64,000 bases of DNA, from the NCBI GenBank assembly GCA_964506465.1, contig CAZDLM010000001.1, forward strand, positions 62,001 through 126,000, written 5' to 3'. The notes under the pieces are model-generated. The model was given only the letters and a program-made list of their open reading frames with translations. It had not been told where the DNA came from and made no database searches. The position numbers and the translations under genes are program-made. Numbering within the stretch: position 1 is the first letter of the stretch; each line of letters opens with the position of its first letter. This DNA is from UBA6109 sp964506465. Lineage in GTDB: Bacteria > Desulfobacterota > Syntrophia > Syntrophales > UBA6109. Positions 20,505-29,188 of the stretch are shown piece after piece.

Positions 20505-22205
20505 ATGGCGGGAAGCATTTCTTATGCGGACAAGCCGTGGTTGAAATCCTATGAAAAAGGGGTCCCCGAGTCCATCAAGTTCGAGGAGATCTGCCTGCCG
20601 GACATCCTGGAGCGGACGGCCAAGACCTATGCGGATAGAACCGCCCTCATCTTCCAGGGATTCCAGGTCAACTACACCCAGTTCAAGGACATGGTGGACC
20701 GCTTTGCCGCCTGTCTCAGCGGGTTCGGCGTCAAGAAGGGAGATGCCGTCGCTATCCTGCTGCCGAATCTCATCCCCTGCGTCGCCGCCTACTTTGCGAT
20801 CCTGAAACTCGGCGGCATTGTCGTGATGAACAATCCCCTCTATTCGGATCCCGAACTCCAGCACCAGTTCAACGATTCCGGCGCCAAGGTCCTCATCACG
20901 TTGGATCTTCTCGGAAACCGGATGATCGATCTGCGGCCGAAGACAAAAATCAAACAGATCGTCTACACATCGATCGGCGATTACCTTCCCTTCCCCAAGA
21001 GCCTGCTCTTTCCCCTGGTGGCCAAGAAGAAGAAACTCGCCGCCGACGTGAAAGCGGCGTCCGATGTCTACCGCTGGAAGGAATGCCTGGCTCAGGCCGG
21101 CGCGGTGCCCGCAAAGGCGGCCCTGACCTTCGAAGATGTCGCCATGTACCAGTACACCGGCGGGACGACGGGCGTATCCAAGGGCGTCATGCTGACGCAC
21201 GGAAACCTCAGCAAGCAGGTCCAGCAGCTCAAGGCCTGGTTCCCGGCGTTTGCCAATACGCCCGAAATCATGCTGGGCGCGCTTCCCTATTTCCACGTCT
21301 TCGGCCTTTCCGTCTCCATGAACTTTTCGGTCTTCATGGGCTGGTCGCAGATTCTGATTCCCAAGCCGCAGCCCGAGCCTCTTCTGGAGGCGATCGCCAA
21401 GTTCCGCCCGACCTTCGCGCCGCTCGTGCCCACCATGTACATCGGCATGCTGAACCATCCGAAACTCAAGGAAACGGACATGAGCTGCATCAAGGGCGCC
21501 TTCTCCGGGAGCGCGCCGCTGCCGGTGGAGGTGATCCACGATTTCGAGAAGCTGACGGGGGCGGTGATCGTCGAAGGATTCGGTATGACGGAGACGACCC
21601 CGGTGACGCACGTCAATCCGTTTGCGGGCGGCGCGCGCAAGGTGGGCAGCGTGGGCGTGCCGATTTCCGACACGCTTTGCCGCATCGTCGACCTGGAAGA
21701 CGGCGTGAAGGACATGCCTGCCGGCGAGCGCGGAGAACTGATCGTCAAGGGACCTCAGGTGATGAAGGGATATAAGGACCGCCCCGAGGAGACGGCCGAC
21801 ACGCTCCGCGACGGCTGGTGCTACACGGGCGACATCGCCACGATGGATCAGGACGGCTATTTCTATATCGTCGACCGCAAGAAGGACATGATCATCTCCG
21901 GCGGCTTCAACGTCTATCCGCGCGACATCGACGAGGTGTTTTACCAGCATCCTAAGGTCCAGGAGGCCTGCTCGATCGGTGTACCCCATCCCAGCCGCGG
22001 CGAGAGCATCAAGGTTTTCGTCGTTCTGAGAGAGGGGGAATCGGCGACGCAGGAAGAGTTCATCGAATACTGCAAGACGAAACTGGCCACCTACAAGCTT
22101 CCCACGGAAATCGAATTCCGCAAGGAGCTTCCCAAGACGAACGTGGGCAAGATCCTCCGCAAGCAACTGCGGGCCGAAGAACTGGAGAAACGAAAGAAGA
22201 AATAG
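20505..22205 (+). CDS. fadD: Long/medium-chain acyl-CoA ligase (AMP-forming)
   Basis: Encodes 566 residues. ATP-binding P-loop YTGGTTGVSKGVMLTH, acyl pocket region PYFHVFGLSVSMNF, GFGMTETTPVTHVNP, and the hinge WCYTGDIATMDQDGYFYIVDRKKDMIISGGFNVYP are all present, and the A10 motif LPKTNVGKILRKQLR with the catalytic Lys is intact near the C-terminus. It activates fatty (or other carboxylic) acids to CoA thioesters for beta-oxidation. The ATG at 20505 follows AAAGGAGGG; the longer upstream frame is not used. A terminator follows directly. Confidence 0.9.
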   Translation: MAGSISYADKPWLKSYEKGVPESIKFEEICLPDILERTAKTYADRTALIFQGFQVNYTQFKDMVDRFAACLSGFGVKKGDAVAILLPNLIPCVAAYFAILKLGGIVVMNNPLYSDPELQHQFNDSGAKVLITLDLLGNRMIDLRPKTKIKQIVYTSIGDYLPFPKSLLFPLVAKKKKLAADVKAASDVYRWKECLAQAGAVPAKAALTFEDVAMYQYTGGTTGVSKGVMLTHGNLSKQVQQLKAWFPAFANTPEIMLGALPYFHVFGLSVSMNFSVFMGWSQILIPKPQPEPLLEAIAKFRPTFAPLVPTMYIGMLNHPKLKETDMSCIKGAFSGSAPLPVEVIHDFEKLTGAVIVEGFGMTETTPVTHVNPFAGGARKVGSVGVPISDTLCRIVDLEDGVKDMPAGERGELIVKGPQVMKGYKDRPEETADTLRDGWCYTGDIATMDQDGYFYIVDRKKDMIISGGFNVYPRDIDEVFYQHPKVQEACSIGVPHPSRGESIKVFVVLREGESATQEEFIEYCKTKLATYKLPTEIEFRKELPKTNVGKILRKQLRAEELEKRKKK

Positions 22206-22232
22206 AACCGCTGAAGAGATCGTCAAGCTGAA

Positions 22233-22274
22233 GGAGAGGGCGGGGAGCCGATCGGTTCCCCGCCCTCTCCTTTT
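22233..22274 (+). terminator. Rho-independent terminator after fadD
   Basis: A perfect 14-bp stem (22233-22246 with 22257-22270) and a 10-base loop are followed by TTTT. The stem is symmetric, so it may also stop transcription of apgM arriving from the other side, although no T-run follows on that strand. Confidence 0.82.
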
Positions 22275-22313
22275 AGAGCAAAGACAGAGCGGAAGGTATC
22301 CCGCCGGGATCTT

Positions 22314-23522
22314 CTATGCCCCGAATTTCTCCAGCTTGCCCGCGTGGGCCAGCGCCACGGCCATGAGCTGCTTCATCGGCATTCTCCCCAGGCCCCCGGC
22401 GAGACAGTCGCCTTCTCCGAACCGTTCCACCCGGTCCGGGCGGCAGGTCTTCGCCGCCAGGAGCACCGGCACGGGATGCCAACTGTGTGAAGCCAGCGCC
22501 GCCGGCGTGGAATGGTCGCCTGTCACGACCAGGACGTCGGGCGAAAGATCGGTGACGAGCGGCAGGAGGGAATCCACCTCCTCGATGACCCGGACCTTCT
22601 GTTCGTACTGGCCGTCTTCGCCGCGGGAATCGGTCGGCTTCACGTGCACGAAGAAGAAATCGTGATTTGCGAATTCCCCGCGCAGCGCCTCGAATTCCTC
22701 CCGGATCGTATTGGTCGGTTTGTGCACGTTCATGCCGAGAAGTTTTGCGATGCCGCGGTACATCGGATAGCTCGCGATGGCAAGCGGCCGCAGGCCGAAG
22801 CGCTCGCCGACCCCCGGGAATTTGTGAAAGCAGGAATAGCCGCGCAGGAGAACCATATTCGCCTTCGGCTCATTCTTGAGAATATCCCGGGCCTGCTGCG
22901 CGAGGAGACGCAGCAGGGCGGCGGTGCCTTCCGCTTGGGGAACGAGCGCGCGCGGCGCCAGCGGCGGGAGGCCGGTCTTCTGAGGATCGGTCTCCTCGAT
23001 CTCTTCGCGAAGTCCGTCGCCGCGCAGGACAAACAGCGCCCGGTGCTCCTTTTCCGTCTCGAAGAAGGCCTGTATGCCCTCGGGCAGCCGCACCTTGTCG
23101 CGAAGGAGGCCGCAGAGGCGGCGGTTCGTATCCGTGTCGATCCGCCCGGCCCGGCGATCGCGGATCATCCCCTGGGCGTCGATGGTGCAGAAATTCACCC
23201 GCATGAAGAGATCCTTCTCCGTCATCGGAAATTCGAGCCCCGCCGCCCCGAGGATCCCCCTGCCGACGTTGTTCTTCACCGGATCATAGCCGAAAAGGGC
23301 GAAATGCGCCGGGCCGCTGCCGGGCGTGATTCCCGGCTCGATGGGGTCCAGCAGCCCGCAGACGCCCCTCCTCGCCAGTTCGTCCAGGTTCGGCGTTCGA
23401 GCCGCTTCCAGCTCCGTCTTGTTCTTTCCGTCAACGGGAAGACCGCCGAGCCCGTCCATCACGAGGAACACGATCTTCTTTTCGTTCTTCACAACGAGAC
23501 TGTCGACCAGTTCGTCCTTCAT
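22314..23522 (-). CDS. apgM: 2,3-bisphosphoglycerate-independent phosphoglycerate mutase, archaeal type
   Basis: Encodes 402 residues, alkaline phosphatase superfamily. Metal-site motif VMDGLGG lies near residue 22, the nucleophile serine region GSGPAHFALFGYDP near 70, and the C-terminal metal site VTGDHSTP near 338. Length and the LDPIEPGITPGSG block match ApgM rather than the 510-residue GpmI. It interconverts 3- and 2-phosphoglycerate. It is 18 bases past the acyl-CoA dehydrogenase stop on the same strand, an odd partner for beta-oxidation genes that probably shares their transcript. Confidence 0.9.
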   Translation of the reverse strand: MKDELVDSLVVKNEKKIVFLVMDGLGGLPVDGKNKTELEAARTPNLDELARRGVCGLLDPIEPGITPGSGPAHFALFGYDPVKNNVGRGILGAAGLEFPMTEKDLFMRVNFCTIDAQGMIRDRRAGRIDTDTNRRLCGLLRDKVRLPEGIQAFFETEKEHRALFVLRGDGLREEIEETDPQKTGLPPLAPRALVPQAEGTAALLRLLAQQARDILKNEPKANMVLLRGYSCFHKFPGVGERFGLRPLAIASYPMYRGIAKLLGMNVHKPTNTIREEFEALRGEFANHDFFFVHVKPTDSRGEDGQYEQKVRVIEEVDSLLPLVTDLSPDVLVVTGDHSTPAALASHSWHPVPVLLAAKTCRPDRVERFGEGDCLAGGLGRMPMKQLMAVALAHAGKLEKFGA

Positions 23523-23540
23523 GCAGATTCCCTCCCTCTC

Positions 23541-24689
23541 TCAACGAAGCCCGATTACCTTCCGGGCGACGACGACGCGCTGAATTTCGTTCGTGCCCTC
23601 GTAGATCTGGCATATCTTGGCGTCGCGCATGTGGCGTTCGGCCGGATACTCCCGGATGTAGCCGTAGCCGCCGAAGATCTGGACGCACTCGATGGCGGCC
23701 CTCATCGCGACGTCCGAGGCGTAATACTTGGACATGGCCGCTTCCTTTTCGAAGTCCTTGCCCTGATCCTCCAGCCAGGCCGCCCGCAGGAGCATCAGTT
23801 CCGCCGCGTCCAGCTCCGTCGCCATGTCGGCGATCTTGAACTGGATCGCCTGAAAACTCCCGATCGGTTTTCCGAACTGCACGCGCTGCTTGGCGTACTC
23901 GACGGCATCGTCCAGGGATGCGCGCCCGATCCCGCATGCCTGCGCGCCGATCCCGATCCGTCCTGCGTCCAGACCCGACAGCATCTGCCGGAACCCCTGG
24001 CCGGGCTTGCCCAGCAGGTTCTCCGCCGGAACCTCCGCGTCCTCAAACACCAGCTCGGCCGTCCCCGAGGCCAGGATCCCCATCTTCTCTTCGACCTTCC
24101 CGACCTGGAATCCCGGCGTCTCCTTCAGGTCGACCAGCAGATTGATGATCCCCTTGTAGCCTTGCGAAGGGTCCGTCGTCGCCGCCAGGACGCAGTACCG
24201 GGCGACGTTCCCGTTCGTGATGAACGTCTTCGTCCCGTTGACGATGTACCGGTCTCCCTTCAATTCAGCGCGGCAACGCAAGGAGGCCGCGTCCGAACCG
24301 GCGTTCGCTTCCGTGAGGGCGTAGCATCCCTCCACCTGTCCGCTTGCAACCGGAGTCAGAAACTTCTTCTTCTGCTCGTCCGTCCCGAACATCTTCACGG
24401 GGTAGCCGTACAGGCTGTTGTTCACCGAAACGATCACGCCGCAGCTCGCACAGGCCTTGGCGATCTCGATCAGCGCCATGACGTACGTCACATTGTCCAT
24501 CCCCGCCCCCCCGTATTCGGCAGGAACGGCGACCCCCATGATGCCCATCTCGCCGAGCTTCCGGCAAATCTCTTCAGGGTGGCGGTGCGTCCGGTCCAGT
24601 TCCGCCGCAACCGGCTTGATCTCCGACTCGGCGAAGCGTCTTGCCATCTCCCGTACCATCTGCTGTTCTTCCGTCGGCGCAAAATTCAC
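23541..24689 (-). CDS. Acyl-CoA dehydrogenase, short-chain type
   Basis: Encodes 382 residues, the normal length. FAD and substrate motifs YALTEANAGSDAA (about 123) and GTKTFITNG (about 152) are intact, followed by the C-terminal IFGGYGYIREYP and QIYEGTNEIQR. The Glu at position 364 in YEGT is the expected catalytic base of butyryl/glutaryl-type enzymes. It oxidises an acyl-CoA to the 2-enoyl-CoA and passes electrons to EtfAB, encoded 6 kb away. Chain-length preference cannot be fixed by eye. It lies between thiolase and apgM on the minus strand. Confidence 0.92.
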   Translation of the reverse strand: MNFAPTEEQQMVREMARRFAESEIKPVAAELDRTHRHPEEICRKLGEMGIMGVAVPAEYGGAGMDNVTYVMALIEIAKACASCGVIVSVNNSLYGYPVKMFGTDEQKKKFLTPVASGQVEGCYALTEANAGSDAASLRCRAELKGDRYIVNGTKTFITNGNVARYCVLAATTDPSQGYKGIINLLVDLKETPGFQVGKVEEKMGILASGTAELVFEDAEVPAENLLGKPGQGFRQMLSGLDAGRIGIGAQACGIGRASLDDAVEYAKQRVQFGKPIGSFQAIQFKIADMATELDAAELMLLRAAWLEDQGKDFEKEAAMSKYYASDVAMRAAIECVQIFGGYGYIREYPAERHMRDAKICQIYEGTNEIQRVVVARKVIGLR

Positions 24690-24734
24690 GGCAATCCCTC
24701 CTCTGTGGAATCGTCGTCCCCCGTATATGACGAC

Positions 24735-26024
24735 CTACATGCGCTCCAGAACGATGGCCATTCCCTGGCCTCCGCCGATGCAAAGCGTGGCGAGGCCCAT
24801 TTTTAAATTCATTTTTTTCAGTTGCAAGGCGAGGCTGTACGTAATCCGCGCGCCCGTCGCGCCGACGGGATGACCGATCGAGATGCCGCTCCCTCTCAGG
24901 TTGCAGCGATCGAGGTCGATCTTGAGCTCCCGCATGCAGGCAATGGCCTGGCAGGCGAAGGCTTCGTTCAGTTCGACGAGGTCGATATCTCCCATGCCAA
25001 GCCCGAGCTTGTTCAAGACCTTTCTCGTCGCCGGGATCGGTCCCAGGCCCATATAGGCGGGATCGACGCCTCCCGAGGAAAATCCCCGGATCTTGGCCAG
25101 CGGCTTGATGCCCAGTTCCAGTGCCTTCTCCAGGCTCATCACCACAACGGCGGCGGCGCCGTCATTGATCCCGGAGGCGTTGCCGGCCGTGACCGTGCCG
25201 TCCTTCTTGAAAACGGTCGCCAGCTTCGCCAGCTTCTCCATGCTGGTTTCCATCGGCCGTTCGTCGACTTGAAATATGACGGCGTCGCCTTTCTTCTTCG
25301 GAATGACCACCGGCACGATCTCTTCCGCGGCCGAACCGTCGGCGATGGCGGCGCGCGCCCGCTGGTGGCTGACCAGCGCGATCTCATCCTGCTCCCGGCG
25401 GGAGATGCCATACTTGGCGGCGATGTTCTCCGCTGTCATGCCCATGTGGTAGCGGTTGAAGATCTCGTAGAGTCCGTCGTGAACCATCAAGTCCACGATC
25501 TGGCCGAAGGGCATGCTCATGCGATAACCCCAGCGGGCATCGGTCAGGCCGAAGGGTGTTTCCGTCATATTTTCCATGCCCCCCGCGACGACGACATCGG
25601 CATCGCCTCCGGCAATCGACTGGGCCGCCAGGGCGATGGCCTTCATGCCCGATGCGCAGACCTTGTTGACCGTAAAAGCGTTCGTTTCCTCCGGCAGCCC
25701 GGCATAGATGGATGCCTGGCGCGCCGGATTCTGCCCCTGCCCGGCCGTCAGGACGTTTCCCATGATGCATTCATCGATATAGACCGGCTGAAGACTGCGA
25801 TCGAAGGAATCGAATTTCCTGTTGAGTTCCGTACGGTCGAATTCTCCCAGACCATCGGGACGGCAGCACTTCACCGCCGGATGAATGGACGGCCTCAACC
25901 CGCCCCTCCGCAGGGCCTCACGGATCACCAGTGCGCCCAGATCGACGACGCGAACACCCTTGAGACCTCCCCCGAAACTCCCGACGGCGGTCCTTGCTCC
26001 ACTTGCAATCACCACTTCCCGCAT
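24735..26024 (-). CDS. Acetyl-CoA acetyltransferase / 3-ketoacyl-CoA thiolase
   Basis: Encodes 429 residues, about 35 more than usual. The nucleophilic Cys is in VNKVCASGMKA, followed by AGGMENMT, NEAFACQ, GGGISIGHPVGATG-like GHPVGATGAR, and the C-terminal CIGGGQGMA. The extra length is an insert of about 34 residues after REALRRGGLRPS and before VYIDECIMGNV, near the N-terminus, not present in standard thiolases. The ATG at 26024 follows AAAGGAG; the long upstream open frame is an overlap with the preceding ligase. It cleaves acetoacetyl- or longer 3-ketoacyl-CoA. Confidence 0.9.
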   Translation of the reverse strand: MREVVIASGARTAVGSFGGGLKGVRVVDLGALVIREALRRGGLRPSIHPAVKCCRPDGLGEFDRTELNRKFDSFDRSLQPVYIDECIMGNVLTAGQGQNPARQASIYAGLPEETNAFTVNKVCASGMKAIALAAQSIAGGDADVVVAGGMENMTETPFGLTDARWGYRMSMPFGQIVDLMVHDGLYEIFNRYHMGMTAENIAAKYGISRREQDEIALVSHQRARAAIADGSAAEEIVPVVIPKKKGDAVIFQVDERPMETSMEKLAKLATVFKKDGTVTAGNASGINDGAAAVVVMSLEKALELGIKPLAKIRGFSSGGVDPAYMGLGPIPATRKVLNKLGLGMGDIDLVELNEAFACQAIACMRELKIDLDRCNLRGSGISIGHPVGATGARITYSLALQLKKMNLKMGLATLCIGGGQGMAIVLERM

Positions 26025-26046
26025 GGACGAACTCCTTTCTTGCCAG

Positions 26047-27504
26047 TCACGCTGATTCCTTGATGTGATCGACGAACTCGATCTCACGAGGCACTTTGTA
26101 TGAGGACAGATAGGTCCGGCAGTAACGGGACAGCTCCCTGTCCTCGACGGTCGCACCCGCTTTCTTCACCACGAAGGCCTTGACGATTTCGCCGCGCAGA
26201 AGATCGGCCTTCCCCTCAACCCGCGCTTTTTGGACTTCCGGATGCATCTCCAGAACGATCTCGACTTCCCGGGGATAGACATTGAAGCCGCTGGTGATGA
26301 CCATCCGCTTCTTCCTGCCGGTGAGGAAGATATAGCCTTCCGCGTCCATGAACCCCAGATCACTGGAATGGAGCCAGCCGTTTCGCATCACCTGGGCGGT
26401 GGCTTCCTCGTCTTTGTAGTAGCCTTTCATCACGTTTTCGCCGCGGACGACCAGCTCTCCCACGGTCCCTCTGGGCACCTCCATGTCCCGCTCGTCGACG
26501 ATCCGAATCTCGACCCCCGGGATGGCGACTCCGATGGACCCGGTTTTCGGTGGGATGTCGAGCCGGTTGAAGGAACTCACCGGCGAGCCCTCCGTGAGGC
26601 CGTATCCTTCCAGGATTTTTACGTGGAATTCCTTCTCGAAGACGGGAATAAAATCCGGCGGCATCGCCGATCCACCGGTGACGCAGAAGCGAAGGGAGCT
26701 CACGTCGAAATTGGCTTTCCGGTCGTGGAAAACCATTCCGAGAAAGAGCCTGGGGACGGCGGCGATGTAGGTCACTTTCTTCTTCTCGACCGCGCCGAAG
26801 ATGCTGTCCAGCGTGAAGTGATCCATGAGGACGGCGCTGGCGCCGACCCGGATGACGGCGAGCATGTTGGCAACGGCGCCGAAGGAGTGGAAGAAAGGGA
26901 TGATCGCCAGGCCCCGGGCGCTTTCGTCAGCCTGGCAGATCGAGCGCAGGAGATGAGACTGCGTGTAGAGATTGTTGTGTGTCAGGACGGCTCCACGCGG
27001 TTTCCCCGTCAGGCCGGCGGTGTAGATCATGACAGCCGGGTCGTCAGGGCCGATATCGGGAATCTCGATCGTGAAGGGTCCCTCTTCCAAGGCCTTCTTG
27101 AAGGGAGAGGATTCCCCGTCGGCGAGGATCAGGTGCCGGCAGAGGGGGATCTCAGGCTTGATTTCTTCGTAGCGTTTGGCGGACGACGACGATGTAATGA
27201 ATGCCATGGAATCGCTGTTGCCGAGCAGATGCCGGAGTTCGTAGGGCGTGGACAGGACATTGAGCGTCACGGCGACACCGCCGATCTTCTGTATGGCGAA
27301 ATAGGAGATCACGAATTCGGGGCAGTTGGCCAGCATGACGGCGATGTGGTCGCCCCGATGAAGTCCGAGCGTTCGGAGGTAGTTTGCGAATGCGTTGACG
27401 CTCCGATTCAGCCTCTCGTAGGAAATGGAATCTTCCTCGTAGAGGAAGGCCGTTCTGTCTCCGAAACGGCCGGCGACATCCTCAAGCATTCGACCAAGAT
27501 CCAT
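26047..27504 (-). CDS. Acyl-CoA ligase-like protein lacking the C-terminal catalytic lysine motif
   Basis: Encodes 485 residues from the ATG at 27504, which follows AGGGGGA. ANL-superfamily motifs are visible: a modified P-loop YTAGLTGKPRGAVLTH, then GYGLTEGSPVSSFN, WLHSSDLGFMDAEGY and RKKRMVITSGFNVYP. The protein stops at FVDHIKESA, exactly where the A10 motif (PKSATGK in relatives) with the adenylation Lys should be. The DNA after GCG reads TG-ACTGGCAAG, so TGK follows in another frame. This suggests a late frameshift plus loss of the tail, reduced or lost adenylation, or a thioesterification-only partner. It ends 22 bases before the thiolase ATG. Confidence 0.78.
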   Translation of the reverse strand: MDLGRMLEDVAGRFGDRTAFLYEEDSISYERLNRSVNAFANYLRTLGLHRGDHIAVMLANCPEFVISYFAIQKIGGVAVTLNVLSTPYELRHLLGNSDSMAFITSSSSAKRYEEIKPEIPLCRHLILADGESSPFKKALEEGPFTIEIPDIGPDDPAVMIYTAGLTGKPRGAVLTHNNLYTQSHLLRSICQADESARGLAIIPFFHSFGAVANMLAVIRVGASAVLMDHFTLDSIFGAVEKKKVTYIAAVPRLFLGMVFHDRKANFDVSSLRFCVTGGSAMPPDFIPVFEKEFHVKILEGYGLTEGSPVSSFNRLDIPPKTGSIGVAIPGVEIRIVDERDMEVPRGTVGELVVRGENVMKGYYKDEEATAQVMRNGWLHSSDLGFMDAEGYIFLTGRKKRMVITSGFNVYPREVEIVLEMHPEVQKARVEGKADLLRGEIVKAFVVKKAGATVEDRELSRYCRTYLSSYKVPREIEFVDHIKESA

Positions 27505-27666
27505 TATTACAGTCCCCCTATTTTTGGGGGTTTCTTTAACATAGCGGCCGATTATTTTCCAATGCAATCCAACGGCGGGCGCAGGCCGTTGTCGGCCCGA
27601 CCGAAGCGGCTGCGGGCGGCGAAAAAAGACGGTCTTTCCCTGGGTGCTTCCCGGGCGACAATTCCC

Positions 27667-27695
27667 TTGATTGCCCCGGGCATTTTCCCTATAAT
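27667..27695 (+). promoter_or_regulatory. Sigma-70 promoter for the YtfJ-like gene and folD
   Basis: TTGATT (27667-27672), a 17-base spacer, and a perfect TATAAT (27690-27695). Transcription should start near 27702, 59 bases before the ATG at 27761. This is the clearest promoter in the window. The remaining part of the 27505-27760 gap is the upstream region of the divergent ligase gene. Confidence 0.75.
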
Positions 27696-27760
27696 GCCCC
27701 GCGAGCTGCTCGGTATCGGGAAGGTATCGTTGAAGAAGCTCGGGGAGAAAGGAGAAGCCG

Positions 27761-28288
27761 ATGAAGAAGGGATGGTTTGCCGTTGCGTTGGTTCTGCTGT
27801 GGACGGTCGGCGCTGTCGCCGCCGAGATCAAGGTTGGGGACAAGGTGGCGGAATTCCAGCTCAAGGACCCGACGGGAAAAGAATATTCCCTCGATTCTCC
27901 GGAGTTCAAGGGCAAGGTGATCTCCATTTTCTATGTCGACCCCGATGAGAAGGACACGAATTCCCATGCAGAGGATGCCCTGAAAGCGGACCCAGGGCTC
28001 GACCGCGACAAGACCTACAAGGGTTTGGGCATCGCCGATCTGAAATCGACCTTCAAACCGAATTTTATCATCAAGTCGATCGTGAAAAGCAAGCAGGAGA
28101 AGACCGGCGCCATTATCCTCATGGACTACGATCACACCCTGGTGAACCTGTGGGGGCTGAAGCCGGATTCCTCGACCCTGGTAGTCGTGGACAAAGACCG
28201 GATCTGCCGTTACATGTACTGTGGGAAGTTGCCGGACGACGAACTGAAAAAAGTCATCGCGTTGATCAAGGAATACCAGGTGAAATAG
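27761..28288 (+). CDS. YtfJ-like periplasmic thioredoxin-fold protein
   Basis: Encodes 175 residues. A Sec signal peptide (MKKGWFAVALVLLWTVGAVA) leads into a thioredoxin-like fold: KVGDKVAEFQLKDPTGKEY, GKVISIFYVDPDEKD, then SSTLVVVDKDRICRYMYCGKL, the last block being the best match to the YtfJ family. The position of the redox CxxC is occupied by DPDE, so it cannot act as a classical thiol oxidoreductase. The function of YtfJ proteins is not established. AAAGGAG is well placed before the start, and folD follows after 54 bases. Confidence 0.6.
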   Translation: MKKGWFAVALVLLWTVGAVAAEIKVGDKVAEFQLKDPTGKEYSLDSPEFKGKVISIFYVDPDEKDTNSHAEDALKADPGLDRDKTYKGLGIADLKSTFKPNFIIKSIVKSKQEKTGAIILMDYDHTLVNLWGLKPDSSTLVVVDKDRICRYMYCGKLPDDELKKVIALIKEYQVK

Positions 28289-28342
28289 CGGGGCGAAGCC
28301 TTTTCTTGATTTTGCGTCGGATTTTGTCAGGAGCAAAGATCT

Positions 28343-29188
28343 ATGGCGGTCATCATCGACGGCAAGGGCATCGCCGCCGCGGTCCGGGCGGAAGTTCGAG
28401 CGGCGGCGGCCAAACTGAAAGAGGAGCGAGGGATCACGCCGGGTCTCGCCGTGATTCTTGTGGGCGACGATCCGGCATCCCGCATCTACGTCCGGGGTAA
28501 GAAGAACGCCTGCGAGGAAGCGGGGTTCCTCTCCCGGGAGTTCGCTCTTCCCGGCGATGTTCCGGAGCGGGAGGTTCTTGCCAGGATCGATGGCCTCAAC
28601 CGCGACGGCGCCATCCATGGAATCCTCGTCCAGTTTCCGGTCCCGAAGCAGATTCGCTCCGATGTCATCATCGAGGCGATCCGGCCGGAAAAGGACGTGG
28701 ACGGATTGCATCCGTACAATGTCGGGCGCCTCATCTCGGGGCGTCCCGCGCATCGGGCCTGTACGCCCGCCGGCGTGATCGAGCTTCTCGATCGCACCGG
28801 CATCGGGATCGAGGGCCGTCATGCCGTCATCGTCGGCCGGAGCAACCTCGTGGGCAAGCCGCTCGCCCTCATGCTCCTTGCCCGCAATGCGACGGTCACG
28901 CTTTGCCATACGAAGACCCGGGAGATGGCCGCCATCACGAAGCAGGCCGACATTCTCGTCGCCGCGGCGGGGAAGCCGCAGATGATCCGCGGCGACATGG
29001 TTCGCGAAGGCGCGGTTGTCGTCGACGTGGGAATTAATCGCGGGGCCGACGGAAAACTGCTCGGAGATGTGGCATTCGCGGAGGTTTCAGCGAAGGCCTC
29101 GCATATCACGCCCGTTCCGGGCGGCGTCGGCCCGATGACAATTGCCATGCTGTTGCGCAATACGCTTCAGGCGGCCTCATCGGTCTGA
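28343..29188 (+). CDS. folD: Bifunctional methylenetetrahydrofolate dehydrogenase/cyclohydrolase
   Basis: Encodes 281 residues. Family marks in order: SRIYVRGKKNACEEAGF with the catalytic Tyr and Lys, VDGLHPYNVGRL, the NADP-binding GRSNLVGKPLALMLL followed by NATVTLCHTKT, and the C-terminal TPVPGGVGPMTIAMLLRNT. It interconverts 5,10-methylene-, methenyl- and 10-formyl-tetrahydrofolate. AGGAGC precedes the start. Its 3 prime end overlaps that of the convergent glycosyltransferase gene by 22 bases. Confidence 0.95.
   Translation: MAVIIDGKGIAAAVRAEVRAAAAKLKEERGITPGLAVILVGDDPASRIYVRGKKNACEEAGFLSREFALPGDVPEREVLARIDGLNRDGAIHGILVQFPVPKQIRSDVIIEAIRPEKDVDGLHPYNVGRLISGRPAHRACTPAGVIELLDRTGIGIEGRHAVIVGRSNLVGKPLALMLLARNATVTLCHTKTREMAAITKQADILVAAAGKPQMIRGDMVREGAVVVDVGINRGADGKLLGDVAFAEVSAKASHITPVPGGVGPMTIAMLLRNTLQAASSV

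Noticed and set aside
22512..24806. 764-codon plus-strand open frame over apgM and acyl-CoA dehydrogenase
   Set aside because: Antisense shadow of two well-identified minus-strand genes.
26047..26058. TGA at the end of the truncated acyl-CoA ligase read as selenocysteine or read-through
   Set aside because: Continuing in frame after the TGA does not restore the A10 motif; only a shift by two bases does. No SECIS-like hairpin is evident.
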